64,000 nt of DNA from Enterobacter ludwigii (GCA_900068845.1 CEFQ01000001.1:498725-562724); one strand, 5' to 3'. Shown: positions 37,459-47,438, counted from the stretch's first letter. The notes: a model not told the origin generated them from the letters alone. Program-made: numbers and translations.

Positions 37459-37829
37459 GGCGTCATTAATGACGCCCCTACAAAACAGGCAGCCATTATG
37501 CGGTTTGAAAATGCACTGCAGCAGCAGCGCGGGTGTTGAGGCGACATCCTAACCCGCTGAGCGAGTGAAAGATTCAAGGGCGAGCCGCATGGATGCGGTG
37601 AGAGGCGGCGCTGAGCAGGAGCGAATCGCCGCCGGTCCGTCAGGAATCGTGAACGAGTGAAGGTACCGCGTAGCGGCGGGTTGGGCTGGCGCAGGGCCCG
37701 GAGTGAAGAGGGCGTGGCCAGACGCCCTCTTCTCGGTCGCCGCACGGCTGCACTGAAACTGCCCCAGCCTGTGGCGAACGAAAGTCGCTCAGTGCTTAAC
37801 TGGTCGGCATGACGCCATGAATGGCGACC
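37459..37829. repeat. Composite intergenic element L, copy 1 (371 bp), bounded by B-type palindromes
   Basis: The left end is GGCGTCATTAATGACGCC followed by CCTAC; the right end is GGTCGGCATGACGCCATGAATGGCGACC read as two pieces (37802-37829). The interior is rich in stems: GCGGGT...ACCCGC, CCGCATGGATGCGG, GGCGGCG...CGCCGCC and AGAGGGCGT-GGCCAG-ACGCCCTCT (37707-37730). An internally deleted inverted copy lies at 54339-54553. No protein is encoded. It may be a MITE-like or RNA-like repeat. Confidence 0.75.
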
Positions 37830-37848
37830 CTAGGGGATCGGGTGGAGT

Positions 37849-39282
37849 TTAACTTAAATCGACATTGCGGGTGCCCGCCCACCAGGTAATGGCGAATCCG
37901 CCAATCCACGCCACTATCAGCCCGGCAAGATAAACCGCCATACCGGCAAAAATGCCCTGTGATGAAGTCATTAGCGGCAATGTCACTAAGCCAGACGGCC
38001 CAAACACGGTATTCATGCCCACTGGCAATCCCAGCCATGCCACCAGCCCAATAAAGAAGCCGCCCAGCGCGCCGCCAAAACAGGCGGTAATAAACGGCTT
38101 AAGTCGCGGCAGCGTAACGCCATAAATCAGCGGTTCGCCGACGCCAAGCAAACCCGGCACTATCGCGCCTTTGATTTGCTTTCGCAGCAGCGAGTTTTTA
38201 TCTGCTTTGCACCATAGCGCCAGCGCTGCGCCGACCTGGCCCGCCCCGGCCATCGCCAATATGGGAAATAGCGAATTAAAACCCTGGGTTTCCATCAGCG
38301 CAAAATAGACCGGAATAAAGCCCTGATGAATACCGAACATCACCGCGATTAAAAACAGTCCGGCGAGAATGGCACAGCCGAACGGATTGTTATTGAGATG
38401 AATGAATAACCACGACATGCCTTTAAATAATTCGCCGCCAATCGGCATAATCACCAGGAAGGTGGCGGCACCAGTAATTAATAATGTCAGCAACGATGTC
38501 AGAATCATATCGAGATTGTCAGGAATGATTTTGCGCAGCTGTTTTTCAACCCAGGCACCGAATATGGCCGCCAGCAGCACGCCAATAATATTGCCGCGCG
38601 GATCGATCACCATGCCGAAGAAATCTTGCATCCCACTGTAATAGCCAACCTTCGCATCAGGTACATAACCCAGCACAAACAACGAGGCAATAATGGCCCC
38701 GTTTACGCCGGTTCCGCCAAAGGCTTTCTGCGCGTTGTAACCGATCAAAATACTCAGGAAGGTGAACAGCCCTTTACCGAAGACTTTCATGTACGCCACG
38801 CTATCCAGCAGCCAGCGCGCATGTTCGCCGGGCTGATTGAGGTGGAAAATCTGCTCAATCAGCGTGGCAAAACCCAGCAGTAAACCCGCGCCGATAAATC
38901 CGGGGATCAGCGGCGTAAAGATGGTGGCGAAACAGGCGAGAAAGCGATGCAGTGCGCTGGTCTGCTTCGCCTTCATCTGCTGCTTTTGCGCGCTGGCAAT
39001 GCTGTGCAGATCGCCGGGGGACGCGGTATTGAGCAGCAGCTGCATCTTCTCGGCGGCGGTTTGTGCTTTGCCGGGACCCAGTACGATTTGCAACTGCGCG
39101 TCGCTATCAATCACACCCAGCACGCCCGGCAGCGTTTTGAGCTTCGCGCTATCCACCCGCGCGGCATCGGCCAGCGTCAAACGCAGGCGCGTCATGCAGT
39201 TGCCGCACTGCACAACGTTGTTGGTACCGCCCACCGCATGCAGAATGTCGCGTACCACACCTTCAGTGATGGCGGCCATCAT
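37849..39282 (-). CDS. murP: PTS N-acetylmuramic acid transporter, EIIBC (MurP)
   Basis: A 477-residue permease that takes up and phosphorylates N-acetylmuramic acid. The N-terminal EIIB domain carries the phosphocysteine motif CMTRLRL (Cys29). The EIIC domain includes [37 protein letters not shown] and [10 protein letters not shown]. It lacks an EIIA domain, so it would use EIIA-Glc (Crr), as known for E. coli MurP. The start overlaps the murQ stop by ATGA. Confidence 0.93.
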   Translation of the reverse strand: MMAAITEGVVRDILHAVGGTNNVVQCGNCMTRLRLTLADAARVDSAKLKTLPGVLGVIDSDAQLQIVLGPGKAQTAAEKMQLLLNTASPGDLHSIASAQKQQMKAKQTSALHRFLACFATIFTPLIPGFIGAGLLLGFATLIEQIFHLNQPGEHARWLLDSVAYMKVFGKGLFTFLSILIGYNAQKAFGGTGVNGAIIASLFVLGYVPDAKVGYYSGMQDFFGMVIDPRGNIIGVLLAAIFGAWVEKQLRKIIPDNLDMILTSLLTLLITGAATFLVIMPIGGELFKGMSWLFIHLNNNPFGCAILAGLFLIAVMFGIHQGFIPVYFALMETQGFNSLFPILAMAGAGQVGAALALWCKADKNSLLRKQIKGAIVPGLLGVGEPLIYGVTLPRLKPFITACFGGALGGFFIGLVAWLGLPVGMNTVFGPSGLVTLPLMTSSQGIFAGMAVYLAGLIVAWIGGFAITWWAGTRNVDLS

Positions 39283-40190
39283 TGTGCTCCTGCATCGCGT
39301 AATGCGTTGCGAATAAAGCCCTGATTTTGATTCAGCAGTGATTTCGCGTCACCGGCATTTAATCCTGCCAACACCATCACTATCGCGGTTTTACAATGCC
39401 CCTGACATGCTGCCAGCGCCTGTTGCGCGGTAACATCATCACAGTCGGTGGCTTGTTTGACGATATTCACCTGGCGCTGCACCAGCTTCTGATTAGTCGC
39501 TTCAACGTCCACCATCAAATTGCCATACACTTTGCCGCGGCGAATCATCGCGCCGGTGGTGAGCATATTCAGTACCAGCTTCTGGGCGGTACCGGCTTTC
39601 ATACGTGATGAACCGGTAACCACTTCCGGACCGACTACCGGCGTGAGCGCCACATCAGCGGCCTGCGACATCGGGCTGTTCGGATTACAGGTCAAGGCCG
39701 CCGTAAACGCGCCCTGCTGACGTGCATACGCCAATGCGCCCAGCACATATGGCGTGCGGCCGCTGGCAGCAATGCCCACCAGCACATCGTTCGCATTAAA
39801 CTGGATATCCCGCAGATCCTGCGCGCCCTGCTCCACATTGTCTTCAGCGTTTTCCACCGCTTGCAAAATCGCGGTGTGGCCACCGGCAATCAATCCCACC
39901 ACCTGGCTGCGCGGCGTGCCAAAGGTCGGTGGACATTCGCTGGCATCCAGGATCCCCAAACGACCCGATGTACCTGCGCCACAATAGATCAGACGGCCGC
40001 CTTTACTGAATGCCTCGGCAATCGCATCCACCACCTGCGCAATCTGCGGCACGATGGCTTCTACCGCCAGCGCCACTTTTTTATCTTCATCATTAATCAC
40101 GCGTAGCATGGCTTCTGTCGTCAGCTCATCAATGTTTTGGCTGGCGGGGTTACGCCCTTCGGTAATCATCTGGCTGAGATCGATCTGCAT
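39279..40190 (-). CDS. murQ: N-acetylmuramic acid 6-phosphate etherase
   Basis: A 303-residue SIS-domain enzyme that cleaves the lactyl ether of MurNAc-6-phosphate to GlcNAc-6-phosphate and D-lactate in peptidoglycan recycling. Motifs are [40 protein letters not shown] (catalytic Glu region) and [26 protein letters not shown] precedes the ATG. It is first in the murQ-murP operon. No murR regulator or yfeW gene is adjacent, unlike E. coli. Confidence 0.95.
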   Translation of the reverse strand: MQIDLSQMITEGRNPASQNIDELTTEAMLRVINDEDKKVALAVEAIVPQIAQVVDAIAEAFSKGGRLIYCGAGTSGRLGILDASECPPTFGTPRSQVVGLIAGGHTAILQAVENAEDNVEQGAQDLRDIQFNANDVLVGIAASGRTPYVLGALAYARQQGAFTAALTCNPNSPMSQAADVALTPVVGPEVVTGSSRMKAGTAQKLVLNMLTTGAMIRRGKVYGNLMVDVEATNQKLVQRQVNIVKQATDCDDVTAQQALAACQGHCKTAIVMVLAGLNAGDAKSLLNQNQGFIRNALRDAGAQ

Positions 40191-40206
40191 GGAATGCTCC
40201 TGTGAG

Positions 40207-40221
40207 AGAATAATTTATTCT
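40207..40221. promoter_or_regulatory. Palindrome in the murQ leader (candidate operator)
   Basis: AGAATAATTTATTCT is a perfect 7-1-7 palindrome 17 bp before the murQ start. Its position suits a repressor site such as that of the RpiR-family MurR; the identity of the binding protein is not shown. Confidence 0.4.
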
Positions 40222-40302
40222 ACAAACTATATATCAAAAAGAATTGTTAATTCCTCCGGCGTCTGAGATTTTTTTGTTAATTGGCCTGGATGCCAGGTAC
40301 CA

Positions 40303-40327
40303 ACAAAAAAGCCTGCATAAGCAGGCT
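40303..40327 (-). terminator. Rho-independent terminator of hicAB
   Basis: Read on the minus strand, AGCCTGC-TTAT-GCAGGCT is followed by TTTTTGTTG. It lies about 35 bp past the hicB stop and isolates hicAB from murQP. Confidence 0.9.
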
Positions 40328-40359
40328 GAATTGATGATGCGAAGTTGCGGCTAATGTGT

Positions 40360-40770
40360 TTATTTCTTGGCCAGCTCTCTGCGCGCTAACTCCGCTAAGA
40401 ATCCACTTCTTGAGCCATACTCTCGATGTTCCTCAACGTAACGATCGATACGCGCCAACAAGTTTTGTGCAATGGTGATGTTTAACTTAATTGCCTTGCC
40501 ATCATATTTGCTTAAATCGACATCCACATAAGCCCAGGCACCGCCCTGACAATCTTCATTATCAAGATGTGCATCAAAGGTTTTCGCCTCAGGAATTGAA
40601 CCACCTTCATCGACAGTGAACTCTACGTGCGCGTCTATCGCTTCCGCTGCATCGTGTATTGTGTTCTCGAAGGTATCACCTGCGAAATAGCATCCGGTTA
40701 CATCGGGTACAAACCCTGAGTAAGTGCCACTTTCTGTCTTGTGGATGTAAATTGGATATCTCATTTGCAA
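40360..40770 (-). CDS. hicB: HicB-family antitoxin
   Basis: A 136-residue antitoxin. The N-terminal partial RNase H-like HicB fold has YPIYIHKTESGTYSGFVPDV and the typical GCYFAGDTFENTIHDA. The C-terminal ribbon-helix-helix (KLNITIAQNLLARIDRYVEE and SRSGFLAELARREL) is the DNA-binding part used for autoregulation. It follows hicA but is separated from it by 88 bp, longer than usual for these pairs. Confidence 0.92.
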   Translation of the reverse strand: MQMRYPIYIHKTESGTYSGFVPDVTGCYFAGDTFENTIHDAAEAIDAHVEFTVDEGGSIPEAKTFDAHLDNEDCQGGAWAYVDVDLSKYDGKAIKLNITIAQNLLARIDRYVEEHREYGSRSGFLAELARRELAKK

Positions 40771-40858
40771 CCCCCACCAGCTTTGGCTGGCTTGCTATAA
40801 CGTGCAAAGCACTGGAATAATTTATTGCCGAAATTTGGCGCGCAAAGCGCGCCTGTTT
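40771..40858 (-). other. hicA-hicB spacer with GC-rich stem-loop
   Basis: The spacer contains GGCGCGC-AAA-GCGCGCC (40837-40853), a 7-bp perfect stem just after the hicA stop codon, and a weaker CCAGC/GCTGG stem near hicB. It could allow hicB to be expressed apart from hicA, by partial termination or its own promoter. Confidence 0.45.
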
Positions 40859-41032
40859 TCACATCTGTTTAAGTATGGTGTTCAACGTGCCCGTTGAAAT
40901 ATCTTTTGTCGGGTGAGGGACCGCAATTGCATACCTCACTCCGTCCTTTTTGAAAATGTGATGACTTCCTTTCACCCTTTTTTGCACCCACCCATTTCGC
41001 TCTAACAGCTTTATTAATTCGCCACTGGTCAA
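40859..41032 (-). CDS. hicA: HicA-family mRNA interferase toxin
   Basis: A 57-residue toxin with the double-stranded-RNA-binding fold; the motif TSGELIKLLERNGWV is followed by KGSHHIF with the catalytic histidine, then VPHPTKDISTGTLNTILKQ. It blocks translation by mRNA cleavage when free of HicB. Longer in-frame starts exist (ATG ending at 41056 or 41086), but a TTG at 41032 preceded by GGGAGG with 5-nt spacing gives the canonical HicA length, so I chose it. Confidence 0.88.
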   Translation of the reverse strand: MTSGELIKLLERNGWVQKRVKGSHHIFKKDGVRYAIAVPHPTKDISTGTLNTILKQM

Positions 41033-41065
41033 TCCGACCTCCCTGAACCCTGGCATGCAGTTATT

Positions 41066-41113
41066 ATACCCACCATAACCACGCACAACAATATTTATGG
41101 TTATAGTGGGTAT
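41066..41113. promoter_or_regulatory. Inverted repeat upstream of hicA (candidate HicB operator)
   Basis: ATACCCACCATAACCA (41066-41081) is mirrored by TGGTTATAGTGGGTAT (41098-41113) with one mismatch. Two 16-bp arms around a 16-bp centre suit a ribbon-helix-helix autoregulator binding at the toxin-antitoxin promoter. Confidence 0.7.
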
Positions 41114-41165
41114 TTATTTTAACAGGTGCGTGTTTAGAGGTTATGAGACATGTCTGCAGCGGGCA

Positions 41166-41191
41166 TAAAAAAACCCGCCGGGGGCGGGTTT
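41166..41191 (-). terminator. Rho-independent terminator of gltP
   Basis: On the minus strand AAACCCGCC-CCC-GGCGGGTTT continues into TTTTATG. It lies about 70 bp downstream of gltP, beyond a family B pair. Confidence 0.88.
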
Positions 41192-41202
41192 CGCTGCATC
41201 GC

Positions 41203-41252
41203 GGTCGCCATGAATGGCGACCTACGGCGTAGGGTGCGCATTCATGCGCACC
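41203..41252. repeat. Family B palindrome pair downstream of gltP
   Basis: GGTCGCCATGAATGGCGACC (41203-41222) and GGTGCGCATTCATGCGCACC (41233-41252) are linked by TACGGCGTAG. It lies between the gltP stop codon and its terminator, hence inside the gltP transcript. Confidence 0.85.
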
Positions 41253-41259
41253 GGGCAAA

Positions 41260-42561
41260 TTAACTGGCGCTTTGCGTGCGCAGCTGCTGTTCGTAGGCAG
41301 CAGCCTTTTTGTTATCGAACTGGTCTTCCCAGCGCGCAATCACCAATACCGCCAGTGCATTACCGATAACGTTCAGCGCGGTACGCGCCATGTCCATGAT
41401 GCGATCCACACCGGCAATAAACGCCAGGCCTTCCAGCGGAATGCCCACGCTGCCCAGTGTCGCCAGCAGTACCACAAAGGAGACGCCCGGCACGCCGGCG
41501 ATACCTTTCGAGGTCACCATCAGCGTCAGCACCAGAATGATCTCGTCAGTCAGCGACAGATCAATTCCATACAGCTGGGCGATAAAGATCGCCGCGATGC
41601 TCTGGTACAGCGTTGAACCATCAAGGTTGAACGAGTAACCGGTCGGCACTACGAAGCTGGTGATGGCTTTCGGCGCACCGTAGGCTTCCATCTTCTGCAT
41701 AATGCGCGGCAGCACGGTTTCTGAGCTGGAAGTGGAATAGGCAAGAATCAGCTCGTCTTTCAGAATGCGCATCAGCGTCGTAATGCGCAGCTTACAGAAG
41801 CGCGCCACGGTGCCCAGCACCACGAAAGCAAAGAACAGAATCGCCACGTACACCAGCAGCACCAGCTTGGCCAGCGGATAGAGCGAGGCAAAACCGAAGT
41901 TGGCAATGGTGACGGCAATCAGCGCAAATACCCCGACCGGCGCATAACGCATGATCATGTGCGTCACTTTAAACATGGTTTCGGAAATAGAACGGAATAC
42001 CGTGACCAGCGGATCGCGATGTTCTGATGGCAGCGCCGACAGCCCCATACCAAACAGCACCGAGAAGAAGATAATCGGCAGCATGTCGCCCTTCACCAGC
42101 GAGGCGAAGATGTTCTGCGGGATGAGCGACAGAATGGTGGTCACCAGACCGTGTGGAGCGCCCTGCACCGCTTCCGTTGTGGCTTCGTATTTAGAGATGT
42201 CCACCGTTGCCAGCGTTGACATATCAATGCCGCTGCCGGGTTGGAATACGTTGGCCAGCGTGATGCCGACCACAATGGCAAGGGTGGTGATCACTTCAAA
42301 ATAGACGATGGTTTTGACACCAATACGTCCGAGCTTTTTCGCATCGCCAACGCCAGCAATGCCGACAATCAGAGAGGAGATAACAATCGGTACCACGATC
42401 ATCTTGATCAGATGAATAAAGATGTCACCCGCTGGCGTCAGAATGTTAGTGATTAACCATTCACGATCGTCGGGCTGATTATGCAGCACGGTTCCCACAA
42501 TCACGCCCAGAATCAGCGCAACTAAAATCTGCCATGCAAGGGTGAACTTAAAACCTTTCAT
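41260..42561 (-). CDS. gltP: Glutamate/aspartate:proton symporter GltP
   Basis: A 433-residue DAACS-family carrier. DIFIHLIKMIVVPIVISSLI, ILAYSTSSSETVLPRIMQKM (serine-rich re-entrant loop), TSFVVPTGYSFNLDGSTLYQ and GVDRIMDMARTALNVIGNAL carry the substrate- and cation-binding regions, close to E. coli GltP. Monocistronic with its own terminator, divergent from acs. In E. coli the nrf operon lies between gltP and acs; here it is absent. Confidence 0.95.
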   Translation of the reverse strand: MKGFKFTLAWQILVALILGVIVGTVLHNQPDDREWLITNILTPAGDIFIHLIKMIVVPIVISSLIVGIAGVGDAKKLGRIGVKTIVYFEVITTLAIVVGITLANVFQPGSGIDMSTLATVDISKYEATTEAVQGAPHGLVTTILSLIPQNIFASLVKGDMLPIIFFSVLFGMGLSALPSEHRDPLVTVFRSISETMFKVTHMIMRYAPVGVFALIAVTIANFGFASLYPLAKLVLLVYVAILFFAFVVLGTVARFCKLRITTLMRILKDELILAYSTSSSETVLPRIMQKMEAYGAPKAITSFVVPTGYSFNLDGSTLYQSIAAIFIAQLYGIDLSLTDEIILVLTLMVTSKGIAGVPGVSFVVLLATLGSVGIPLEGLAFIAGVDRIMDMARTALNVIGNALAVLVIARWEDQFDNKKAAAYEQQLRTQSAS

Positions 42562-43142
42562 AACGCGTTATTTCCTCAGTAAAAAACCCCTTTGCTCTGC
42601 TGCTAAGGTGCAGGAGAAATGTCACACAGGGAAGTGAGCAAAAGCCCGATAAAATAGAGGGTTATTTATGACTGCGTCGCTTACAGCTGTGCAGGCATTT
42701 TACGCCTGCGTAGTGATGCAGTCTGAGTTGATACCTGCTGAACAGGGCCGAGATAAGTACCATTTTCACTACGGCAAATGCAACCCCCGGCGTGATAGCG
42801 CAAATCTTATTCAGGTTAGTAGCATAAAATGCTGACAAAGGTGAGCAGCCATAACTCGCTGTTATGAAAAGTGTTAATTCGATAAGTTTCAGCATAGCTA
42901 TGCAAGATTGCGCAAAAAGCGGCCCGGCTCGTTTGCTGATTATTTGCACAATAGAGGCAGCGATCTCTTAGGCTTAAAGCAGCAGATCGCGCTGCTCGCG
43001 CGACGTTTTTACCAGGCAATGACGGGGGATTTGTCGGTGCTAAAAGGTCGTGATCCAGACTACAAAACAGAAACAAAGCCCTGTCGTGGTCTTCAATTAA
43101 CCATTGATTGACATATGATTAACATCTTCAAGGAGGTCAGCC
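42562..43142. other. Divergent gltP-acs intergenic region
   Basis: About 580 bp with no supportable gene. It must contain both promoters. AAGGAGGTCAGCC at the right end is a strong acs ribosome binding site. I found no full CRP consensus here, although E. coli acs is CRP-activated. No nrf remnants were recognised by eye. Confidence 0.5.
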
Positions 43143-45098
43143 ATGAGCCAAATACATAAGCATCCCGTACCCGCTGCCATTGCAGCGAATGCTCTTATTA
43201 ATGCCGATCAGTATGCGGCGCTGTATCAACAATCGGTTGACGATTCCGACACCTTCTGGGGTGAGCAAGGCAAAATTCTTGACTGGATTAAGCCTTACAG
43301 CAAAGTGAAAAACACCTCCTTTGCCCCCGGCAATATTTCGATTCGCTGGTATGAAGATGGCGCGCTGAATCTCGCCGCTAACTGTCTCGACCGTCATCTG
43401 GCCACCCGTGGCGATCATCCCGCTATTATCTGGGAAGGTGACGACGCCAGCGAAAGCAAAACCATCACCTTCCGCGAGCTATATGCGGACGTCTGTCGCT
43501 TTGCCAATGTGCTTGTAAGCCTTGGCGTGAAGAAAGGCGATGTGGTGGCAATTTATATGCCGATGGTGCCCGAAGCAGCCGTCGCCATGCTGGCCTGCGC
43601 GCGCATTGGCGCGGTGCATTCGGTGATTTTCGGTGGCTTCTCACCGGAAGCGGTGGCCGGACGCGTAGTCGATTCCAACGCGAAACTGATCATCACCGCC
43701 GATGAAGGGGTGCGTGCCGGTCGCAGCATTCCGCTGAAGAAAAATGTTGATGATGCCCTGAACAATCCGAACGTCACCACGGTAAAAAATGTGGTGGTGT
43801 TTAAGCGTACCGGTAAAGATTCCGGCTGGCGTGAAGGCCGCGATTTGTGGTGGCACGATCTGGTGGCAAAGGCCAGCGATCAGCACGAACCGGTCGCCGT
43901 AGATGCCGAACATCCGTTATTTATCCTGTATACCTCCGGTTCCACCGGCAAGCCGAAAGGTGTGCTGCACACCACCGGCGGTTATCTGGTGTATGCCGCC
44001 AGTACCTTTAAGTATGTGTTTGATTACCATCCTGATGATGTTTACTGGTGTACCGCTGATGTCGGCTGGATCACCGGTCACAGCTATCTGATTTACGGTC
44101 CGCTGGCGTGCGGTGCTACCACGCTGATGTTTGAAGGCGTACCGAACTGGCCGAAACCAAGCCGCATGGCGGAAGTGGTGGATAAACATAAGGTGACGCT
44201 GCTGTATACCGCGCCAACCGCGATTCGCGCCCTGATGGCCGAAGGCGATAAAGCGATTGAAGGGACCGATCGCAGCAGCCTGCGCATCATGGGTTCGGTG
44301 GGCGAACCGATCAACCCGGAAGCCTGGGAGTGGTATTACAAAAAGATTGGCGACAGCCGTTGCCCGATCGTTGATACCTGGTGGCAAACCGAAACCGGCG
44401 GCTTCATGATCACCCCGTTGCCGGGCGCGACCGAGCTTAAAGCCGGTTCCGCCACCAAACCGTTCTTCGGCGTACAGCCCGCGCTGGTGGATAACGAAGG
44501 CAACGCGCTGGAGGGCGCAACCGAGGGTAACCTGGTGATCGTTGATTCCTGGCCAGGCCAGGCGCGTACGCTGTATGGCGATCACGATCGTTTCGAACAA
44601 ACCTACTTCTCCACCTTCAAAAATCGCTATTTCAGCGGTGACGGCGCGCGCCGTGATGAAGATGGTTATTACTGGATCACCGGTCGCGTCGATGACGTGC
44701 TCAACGTTTCCGGCCATCGCCTCGGCACCGCCGAGATTGAATCGGCGCTGGTGTCGCATCCGAAGATTGCCGAAGCCGCGGTGGTAGGCATTCCGCACAG
44801 CATCAAAGGCCAGGCAATCTACGCCTATATCACGCTGAATCACGGCGAAGAGCCGTCGCCTGAGCTGTATACCGAAGTGCGTAACTGGGTGCGTAAAGAG
44901 ATCGGCCCGATTGCCACACCGGATGTACTGCACTGGACCGACTCGCTGCCAAAAACCCGCTCCGGCAAGATTATGCGCCGCATTCTGCGCAAAATTGCCG
45001 CCGGCGATACCAGCAATCTCGGCGATACCTCTACGCTGGCCGACCCGGGCGTGGTAGAGAAATTGCTGGAGGAGAAACAGTCCATCACCATGCCGTAG
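43143..45098 (+). CDS. acs: Acetyl-CoA synthetase
   Basis: A 651-residue AMP-forming acetate:CoA ligase that scavenges acetate. Core motifs are [20 protein letters not shown] (P-loop), [54 protein letters not shown] and [17 protein letters not shown], the last holding the lysine that is acetylated for inactivation in this family. First gene of acs-yjcH-actP, although a stem-loop and an ERIC element lie between acs and yjcH. Confidence 0.97.
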   Translation: MSQIHKHPVPAAIAANALINADQYAALYQQSVDDSDTFWGEQGKILDWIKPYSKVKNTSFAPGNISIRWYEDGALNLAANCLDRHLATRGDHPAIIWEGDDASESKTITFRELYADVCRFANVLVSLGVKKGDVVAIYMPMVPEAAVAMLACARIGAVHSVIFGGFSPEAVAGRVVDSNAKLIITADEGVRAGRSIPLKKNVDDALNNPNVTTVKNVVVFKRTGKDSGWREGRDLWWHDLVAKASDQHEPVAVDAEHPLFILYTSGSTGKPKGVLHTTGGYLVYAASTFKYVFDYHPDDVYWCTADVGWITGHSYLIYGPLACGATTLMFEGVPNWPKPSRMAEVVDKHKVTLLYTAPTAIRALMAEGDKAIEGTDRSSLRIMGSVGEPINPEAWEWYYKKIGDSRCPIVDTWWQTETGGFMITPLPGATELKAGSATKPFFGVQPALVDNEGNALEGATEGNLVIVDSWPGQARTLYGDHDRFEQTYFSTFKNRYFSGDGARRDEDGYYWITGRVDDVLNVSGHRLGTAEIESALVSHPKIAEAAVVGIPHSIKGQAIYAYITLNHGEEPSPELYTEVRNWVRKEIGPIATPDVLHWTDSLPKTRSGKIMRRILRKIAAGDTSNLGDTSTLADPGVVEKLLEEKQSITMP

Positions 45099-45111
45099 TC
45101 GGCAGCGACCC

Positions 45112-45153
45112 GACGGAGAGTGTCAGCTTGTCCACGACAGGTTCCTCTCCGTC
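45112..45153 (+). terminator. Stem-loop after acs
   Basis: GACGGAGAG is mirrored by CTCTCCGTC with an inner TGTC/GACA pair. It lies 14 bp past the acs stop and is followed by ACCTTTACC, a poor U-run. It may be a partial terminator that lowers yjcH-actP expression relative to acs. Confidence 0.5.
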
Positions 45154-45195
45154 ACCTTTACCTTACGCCGTATGCTTTTCAACATCGCACAACCC

Positions 45196-45319
45196 ATACC
45201 CAAAATAATTCGAGCGGCAGGAAGGCGGCAAGGATGAGAATTCCAGGAGCTTACTGAAGTAAGTGACTGGGATGAGCATACGCAGCCAACGCAGCTGTAG
45301 CTTGAAGTATGAAGGGTAT
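45196..45319. repeat. ERIC element (copy 2)
   Basis: A 124-bp element bounded by ATACCC/GGGTAT with AAGTAAGTGACTGGGATGAG and CCAGGAGCTTAC in the core. It lies inside the acs-yjcH-actP operon. With the stem-loop before it, this fills the roughly 300-bp acs-yjcH gap. Confidence 0.92.
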
Positions 45320-45395
45320 ATATAACTAGAATATTCAGCCAGTTAAATCACTTTACCGTGAGATTTCCGTCTGCCTTGCCTCTGGAGAAAATGTG

Positions 45396-45722
45396 ATGAA
45401 CGAAACCCCTGAACAGGAAGCAATCTGGCAACAAGTTGAGCGTAATCCGCGCTTTAATGAACTGGTGCACAAGCGCCAGGCGTTTGCGCTTCTGCTGAGC
45501 GTGATCATGCTGGTGCTCTACATCGGCTTTATTCTGCTGATCGCCTTCGCTCCCGGCTGGCTCGGCACGCCGCTGCACGCGGGCACGAACGTCACGCGCG
45601 GCATACCGATTGGCGTCGGTTTGATCGTGATGTCGTTTGTACTGACCGGCGTCTACGTGTGGCGCGCTAATGGCGAATTTGATCGTCTGACCAAACAGAT
45701 CCTGAGCGAGATAAAATCATGA
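45396..45722 (+). CDS. yjcH: DUF485 inner-membrane protein YjcH
   Basis: A 108-residue protein with two transmembrane helices ([20 protein letters not shown] and [18 protein letters not shown]). The stretch [20 protein letters not shown] is the family hallmark. It is coupled to actP by a 4-nt overlap, as usual for this acetate permease accessory protein. A GTG at 45393 is an alternative start; the ATG at 45396 fits GGAGA spacing better. Confidence 0.94.
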   Translation: MNETPEQEAIWQQVERNPRFNELVHKRQAFALLLSVIMLVLYIGFILLIAFAPGWLGTPLHAGTNVTRGIPIGVGLIVMSFVLTGVYVWRANGEFDRLTKQILSEIKS

Positions 45723-47371
45723 AGCGCTTACTCTCGATGTTTTTGGCCATCGTGCCCGCCAGCGTATTTGCCGCCGATGCCATTACCGGCGCGGTGCAAC
45801 GCCAGGCCACCAACTATGAAGCCATTATTATGTTCGTGGTGTTTGTCGCGGCGACGCTGGGTATCACCTATTGGGCCTCGAAACGCACCCGCTCGCGCAG
45901 CGATTACTACACCGCGGGCGGCAATATCACCGGTTTCCAGAATGGACTGGCGATTGCCGGCGACTTTATGTCTGCCGCCTCCTTCCTCGGTATTTCTGCC
46001 CTGGTTTACACCTCCGGCTACGACGGGCTGATTTATTCGCTTGGCTTCCTCGTCGGCTGGCCGATGATTCTGTTTTTGATTGCCGAACGCCTGCGTAACC
46101 TCGGACGCTATACCTTTGCCGATGTCGCGTCTTATCGCCTGGCGCAGAAACCGATCCGTACGCTGTCAGCCTGCGGTTCGCTGGTGGTGGTGGCGCTGTA
46201 CCTGATCGCGCAGATGGTGGGTGCCGGTAAACTCATACAGCTGCTGTTTGGCCTCGATTATCATATCGCGGTGGTGATGGTCGGTATTTTGATGGTGCTG
46301 TACGTGCTGTTCGGCGGCATGCTGGCCACCACTTGGGTGCAGATCATCAAAGCGGTACTGCTGCTGTTTGGTGCCAGCTTTATGGCGATTATGGTGATGA
46401 AAGCCACCGGCTTCAGCTTCAACACGCTGTTCACCGAAGCGATGGCGGTGCATCCGAAAGGCGCGGCGATTATGCAGCCTGGCGGCCTGGTCAAAGATCC
46501 GATATCGGCGCTGTCACTTGGCCTGGGCTTGATGTTCGGTACCGCCGGTTTGCCGCATATTCTGATGCGCTTCTTCACCGTCGCCGATGCGCGTGAAGCA
46601 CGTAAGAGTGTGTTCTGGGCCACCGGTTTTATGGGCTACTTCTACTTCCTGACCTTTATCATCGGCTTCGGTGCAATTTTGCTGGTGGGATCGAACCCGG
46701 CCTTTAAAGATGCCAGCGGCGCGCTGCTCGGCGGCACCAACATGGCGGCGGTGCATCTGGCCAACGCGGTCGGCGGCAGCCTGTTCCTCGGCTTTATCTC
46801 GGCTGTGGCTTTCGCCACCATTCTGGCGGTGGTGGCAGGTTTGACCCTGGCGGGAGCTTCCGCGGTGTCACACGATCTCTATGCCAGCGTGATCCGCGAA
46901 GGTAAGGCGACGGAACGCGATGAGTTGCGTATCTCGAAGATTACCGTTTTGGTATTGGGCGTCGTGGCCATTGCGCTGGGGATCCTGTTTGAGAAGCAGA
47001 ACATCGCCTTTATGGTCGGACTGGCATTCTCAATTGCCGCCAGCTGTAATTTCCCGATCATCTTGCTATCGATGTACTGGTCGAAACTCACCACGCGCGG
47101 CGCGATGATCGGCGGCTGGCTGGGGTTAGTGACGGCGGTACTGCTGATGATTCTCGGCCCGACGATTTGGGTGCAGGTTTTGGGGCACGAGAAGCCGATC
47201 TATCCGTATGAATACCCGGCACTGTTCTCCATGCTGGCGGCGTTTATCGGTATCTGGCTGTTCTCGATTACCGACCACTCAGCACGCGGTGCGCAGGAGC
47301 GTGCTCGCTTCCGCGGACAGTTTATTCGCTCGCAGACGGGAATTGGGATTTCGCAGGGTAAATCGCATTAG
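45719..47371 (+). CDS. actP: Acetate/glycolate:cation symporter ActP
   Basis: A 550-residue sodium:solute symporter-family permease. An N-terminal signal-like segment ([20 protein letters not shown]) is followed by [26 protein letters not shown] (read in parts), [18 protein letters not shown] and [20 protein letters not shown]. It works with Acs to recover external acetate. A family B pair follows 16 bp after the stop and marks the edge of an inserted block. Confidence 0.96.
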   Translation: MKRLLSMFLAIVPASVFAADAITGAVQRQATNYEAIIMFVVFVAATLGITYWASKRTRSRSDYYTAGGNITGFQNGLAIAGDFMSAASFLGISALVYTSGYDGLIYSLGFLVGWPMILFLIAERLRNLGRYTFADVASYRLAQKPIRTLSACGSLVVVALYLIAQMVGAGKLIQLLFGLDYHIAVVMVGILMVLYVLFGGMLATTWVQIIKAVLLLFGASFMAIMVMKATGFSFNTLFTEAMAVHPKGAAIMQPGGLVKDPISALSLGLGLMFGTAGLPHILMRFFTVADAREARKSVFWATGFMGYFYFLTFIIGFGAILLVGSNPAFKDASGALLGGTNMAAVHLANAVGGSLFLGFISAVAFATILAVVAGLTLAGASAVSHDLYASVIREGKATERDELRISKITVLVLGVVAIALGILFEKQNIAFMVGLAFSIAASCNFPIILLSMYWSKLTTRGAMIGGWLGLVTAVLLMILGPTIWVQVLGHEKPIYPYEYPALFSMLAAFIGIWLFSITDHSARGAQERARFRGQFIRSQTGIGISQGKSH

Positions 47372-47387
47372 ATGCGGTGATTGACCA

Positions 47388-47438
47388 GGTCGCCATGAAT
47401 GGCGACCCTACGGTGTAGGGTGCGCATTAATGCGCACC
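47388..47438. repeat. Family B palindrome pair at actP/yfaZ junction
   Basis: GGTCGCCATGAATGGCGACC (47388-47407) and GGTGCGCATTAATGCGCACC (47419-47438) are linked by CTACGGTGTAG. It lies between convergent genes at the left edge of a block absent from this position in E. coli. Confidence 0.85.

Noticed and set aside
37370..37552. 60-codon frame starting next to the orphan CRP site and running into element L
   Set aside because: It runs through a repeat element and its sequence has no family resemblance; kept only as a note in the intergenic entry.
42600..42630. Possible CRP site near the gltP start (ATGTCACA half-site)
   Set aside because: Only one half-site is present; the second half does not match TGTGA at the required spacing.
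42662..43076. Two overlapping minus-strand frames (95 and 86 codons) between gltP and acs
   Set aside because: They differ in frame, are Ser/Leu/Cys-rich without motifs, and lack ribosome binding sites; treated as non-coding.
43917..44933. 338-codon open frame antisense to acs
   Set aside because: It is fully contained in acs, which has all catalytic motifs; no recognisable product in the antisense frame.
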